A program made the translations under genes and the position numbers. The notes beneath the pieces were generated by a model. It ran no database searches, had not been told where the DNA came from, and saw only the letters and a program-made list of their open reading frames with translations. Shown here piece after piece: positions 61,813 through 64,000 of a stretch of DNA of 64,000 nt. This DNA is from Streptomyces sp. NBC_01262 (GTDB taxonomy: Bacteria; Actinomycetota; Actinomycetes; Streptomycetales; Streptomycetaceae): assembly GCF_036226365.1 (NCBI RefSeq), contig NZ_CP108462.1:992001-1056000 (forward strand), written 5' to 3'. Position 1 is the first letter of the stretch; each line of letters starts with the position of its first letter.

Positions 61813-63249
61813 ATGCTCGTATCACCCAGGGCCCGTCGCAGAGTTGTCGGGACGCTGGCCGTCCTCGGCACCCTGCTCGGGGGCGCCGCGGCCCAGATCC
61901 AGGCGGCCCCCGCAGCGGGCGCCGCCACCACCAACCGGGTGCTGTTCGACAACGCCCACGCGGAGACGGCCGGCAACGCCGACTGGATCATCTCCACCAG
62001 CCAGCCGGACCCGCTGAGCGAGGACTCCTCCCCCTCTTCCGAGACCGACTGGACCGGCGCCATCTCCTCGTGGGGCGTCGCCCTGCAGAAGACCGGCAAC
62101 TACAGCCTCAAGACGCTGCCTTCGGGCAGCTCGATCACCTACGGCACCTCGGCCGCGACCGACCTGTCGAACTTCGACACCTTCGTGCTGCCCGAGCCCA
62201 ACACGCTGTTCACGACCGCCGAGAAGACGGCCATCATGAACTTCGTCAGCAATGGCGGCGGGCTCTTCATGGTCTCCGACCACACCGGCGCCGACCGCAA
62301 CAGCGACGGCGAGGACGCGGTCGAGATCCTCAACGACCTGATGACCAACAACAGCGTCGACAGCACCGACCCGTTCGGCTTCTCCATCGACTCGCTCAGC
62401 ATCAGCTCCGACTACCCGAGCGCGATCACCGACAGCACGAACGCCGTGCTGCACGGCTCCTTCGGCACCGTCACCAAGTCCCTGATCGCCAGCGGCACGA
62501 CGGCCACCCTCAAGCCCGCCGACAACTCCAACGTCAAGGGCCTGCTCTACCGCACCGGTTACTCCGGCAACACCGGCGCCTTCTTCGCCACCAGCACCTT
62601 CGGCAGCGGCCGGGTCGCCTTCTGGGGCGACAGCTCCCCGATCGACGACGACACCGGCCAGTCCGGCAACACCCTCTACGACGGCTGGAACGACACCGGC
62701 GCCACCAACGCCGCCCTCGCGCTCAACGCCACCGAGTGGCTCTCCGGCGCCACCGACAGCGGCGGCGGTGACGACGGCGGAGGCGACGGCACCTGCACCG
62801 CCGCCCAGCTGCTCGGCAACCCGGGCTTCGAGTCCGGGGCCACCACCTGGACCGCCACCAGCGGCGTCATCACCACCTCCAGCAGCGAGGCCGCCCGCAC
62901 CGGCTCGTACAAGGCGTGGCTCGACGGCTACGGCGCCGCCCACACCGACACGCTGTCCCAGTCGGTGACCATCCCGAGCGGCTGCACCACCGCCACGCTC
63001 AGCTTCTACCTGCACATAGACACGGCGGAGACCACCACCAGCACCGCGTACGACAAGCTGACGGTCACCGCCGGATCCACCACCCTGGCCACCTACTCCA
63101 ACCTCAACGCCGCCAGCGGATACGTCCTCAAGAGCTTCAGCCTCGCCTCCCTGGCCGGCACCACCTCCACCATCACCTTCACCGGCGTCGAGGGCTCGAC
63201 CCTGCAGACCTCGTTCGTCATCGACGACACCGCGCTCAACGTGAGCTGA
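61813..63249 (+). CDS. secreted protein with class-I-amidotransferase-like domain and C-terminal carbohydrate-binding-type domain
   Basis: This 478-residue protein has a signal peptide (about 1-38) and an N-terminal domain (about 40-310) with FDTFVLPEPNTLFTTAEKTAIMNFVSNGGGLFMVSDHTGADRNSDGEDAVEILNDLM. That pattern is seen in ThuA/DUF4350-type amidotransferase-like folds without an obvious catalytic Cys. A Gly/Asp linker (about 317-328) precedes a beta-sandwich domain (NPGFESGATTWTATSG, SFVIDDTALNVS) common at the ends of secreted Streptomyces enzymes. GGAGG sets the ATG at 61813. The 188-base upstream gap holds a possible TTGACC -35 near 61669. Function is unknown. Confidence 0.65.
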   Translation: MLVSPRARRRVVGTLAVLGTLLGGAAAQIQAAPAAGAATTNRVLFDNAHAETAGNADWIISTSQPDPLSEDSSPSSETDWTGAISSWGVALQKTGNYSLKTLPSGSSITYGTSAATDLSNFDTFVLPEPNTLFTTAEKTAIMNFVSNGGGLFMVSDHTGADRNSDGEDAVEILNDLMTNNSVDSTDPFGFSIDSLSISSDYPSAITDSTNAVLHGSFGTVTKSLIASGTTATLKPADNSNVKGLLYRTGYSGNTGAFFATSTFGSGRVAFWGDSSPIDDDTGQSGNTLYDGWNDTGATNAALALNATEWLSGATDSGGGDDGGGDGTCTAAQLLGNPGFESGATTWTATSGVITTSSSEAARTGSYKAWLDGYGAAHTDTLSQSVTIPSGCTTATLSFYLHIDTAETTTSTAYDKLTVTAGSTTLATYSNLNAASGYVLKSFSLASLAGTTSTITFTGVEGSTLQTSFVIDDTALNVS

Positions 63250-64000
63250 CCGCCCCGTCGGACCGGCCCTGGGGGGCTCGGGCGCTCGCCCAGCCCTCCA
63301 GGTGACCGGCGAACACCTCGGCGTGGACAGGCCAGTTGAGCCCCGCCGCGGCGGCCGCCCGGCCCCGGCGGCCCTGCGCGCGCCGCAGTCCCGCGTCCTC
63401 CCGCAGCCGGCGGACCGCGTCGGCGGCCGCGCGCGGATCCCGGAAATCCACCACGATGCCGCAGTCGTTCGCCCGCACCAGCGCGGCCGCGAGCGGGGTG
63501 GGGGTGGTGACCACCGGGATGCCGTACGCCATGTACTCCACGACCTTCGTCGGCCGCGAGTGCCGGTAGTTGGCCTCGTCGCGCAGCAGCGACAGCCCGG
63601 CGAGCGCCCCGTCGAGCCGCGCCAGGGCCTGGTCGTTGGGCAGGAAGCCGTGCCAGCGGAGCACCCCGTCCCGGTCGGCGGCCTCCAGCAGCCCCCGTAC
63701 GTCGCCGTCGGCGGCCCCTATCGCCTCCACCCGCACCTCCGGGTACAGCAGCCGCGCCATCGCGATCAGGTCCTCGGCGCCCCGGCCCCGCGAGATCTGG
63801 CCCAGATAGACGGCACGGTCCGCGCCCGGCGGCTTGGGCGGCGAGAGGGGGACGGTCGCCAGGTTGAGCACCACCGGATGGGTGCGCCGGAACCGCCGCT
63901 GGTAGGCGTCCTCGGCCAGCAACAGATGGATCCGGCGCTCGGCGATCCGCTCGGCCGCCCGTACGACCGCCCGCACCGGCGGCCGCAGCGCTCGCGGCAC
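63236..64000 (-). CDS. GT4-type glycosyltransferase, N-terminus outside window
   Basis: The last 254 residues of a glycosyltransferase are visible. There is a linker helix (AERIAERRIHLLLAEDAYQRRF), then the C-terminal Rossmann domain with AVYLGQISRGRGAEDLIAMARLL, LRWHGFLPNDQALARLDGALAGLSLL, the donor-binding RPTKVVEYMAYGIPVVTTP (Glu-x7-Glu type region) and DNC/GIVVDFRDP. It probably moves sugars in envelope polymer or natural-product assembly. It overlaps the secreted protein gene by 14 bases, tail to tail. The start lies beyond 64000. Confidence 0.85.
   Translation of the reverse strand: MPRALRPPVRAVVRAAERIAERRIHLLLAEDAYQRRFRRTHPVVLNLATVPLSPPKPPGADRAVYLGQISRGRGAEDLIAMARLLYPEVRVEAIGAADGDVRGLLEAADRDGVLRWHGFLPNDQALARLDGALAGLSLLRDEANYRHSRPTKVVEYMAYGIPVVTTPTPLAAALVRANDCGIVVDFRDPRAAADAVRRLREDAGLRRAQGRRGRAAAAAGLNWPVHAEVFAGHLEGWASARAPQGRSDGAVSSR

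Overview
The window reads as a Streptomyces (or close actinomycete) chromosome segment. GC content is very high with strong G/C at third codon positions. GTG and TTG starts are common, TTA codons are rare, several genes look leaderless, and the families present (LacI, ROK, PucR, F420/PPOX, DUF5302, LytR-CpsA-Psr) are typical of streptomycetes. No rRNA, tRNA, CRISPR array or phage gene is visible. One insertion sequence is present.

Layout. 1-6.8 kb: a partial YiaA/B-like membrane protein, a small membrane protein, an EEP-family nuclease or phosphatase, an aldo/keto reductase, and a two-gene ABC exporter whose ATPase is fused to an extracytoplasmic alpha/beta hydrolase. 6.9-16.2 kb: a small P-loop kinase, a ROK regulator, and a galactoside-type uptake operon (Tat lipoprotein binding protein, two permeases, GH2 beta-galactosidase, MFS transporter). 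16.2-20 kb: a K+ channel converging on a KimA-like K+ transporter, then a metallo-beta-lactamase-fold hydrolase. 20-26.4 kb: acetyltransferases, a PPOX/F420 protein, and a rhamnogalacturonan-type acetylesterase/DUF2264 pair behind LacI-type operators, then a FAD oxidoreductase. 26.4-27.3 kb: a gene-free island of intergenic repeats. 27.3-32.6 kb: an MFS drug-efflux protein, a Cys-rich copper-binding protein, a large unknown protein, and a luciferase-like monooxygenase. 32.6-39.1 kb: a polysaccharide-use locus in which a LacI regulator sits between two near-identical operators that face a GH35 beta-galactosidase and a foldase/beta-helix enzyme pair. 39.1-43.3 kb: macro-domain protein, NUDIX, pirin, and a hydroxyquinol dioxygenase/maleylacetate reductase operon. 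43.4-44.8 kb: a complete IS256-family element sitting in one of the intergenic repeats. 44.9-51.7 kb: envelope and secreted functions (LCP ligase, secreted hydrolase, cutinase, carboxylesterase) and a PucR-type regulator.

The most striking region is 51.8-60.0 kb, a four-gene minus-strand operon: acyl-CoA carboxylase beta subunit, fatty acyl-AMP ligase (FadD32-like), a PKS with the order ACP-KS-AT-ACP-TE (the Pks13 architecture), and a secreted antigen-85-like acyltransferase. In mycolic-acid bacteria these four activities carboxylate one fatty acid, activate another, condense the two into an alpha-alkyl beta-keto acid, and transfer the mature acid onto trehalose or the wall. Streptomyces is not known to make mycolates, so this looks like a compact mycolate-like lipid system. 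No ketoreductase or MmpL-type exporter lies in the window. The final genes are a DUF5302 protein, an acetamidase, a secreted carbohydrate-binding-type protein and a partial glycosyltransferase.
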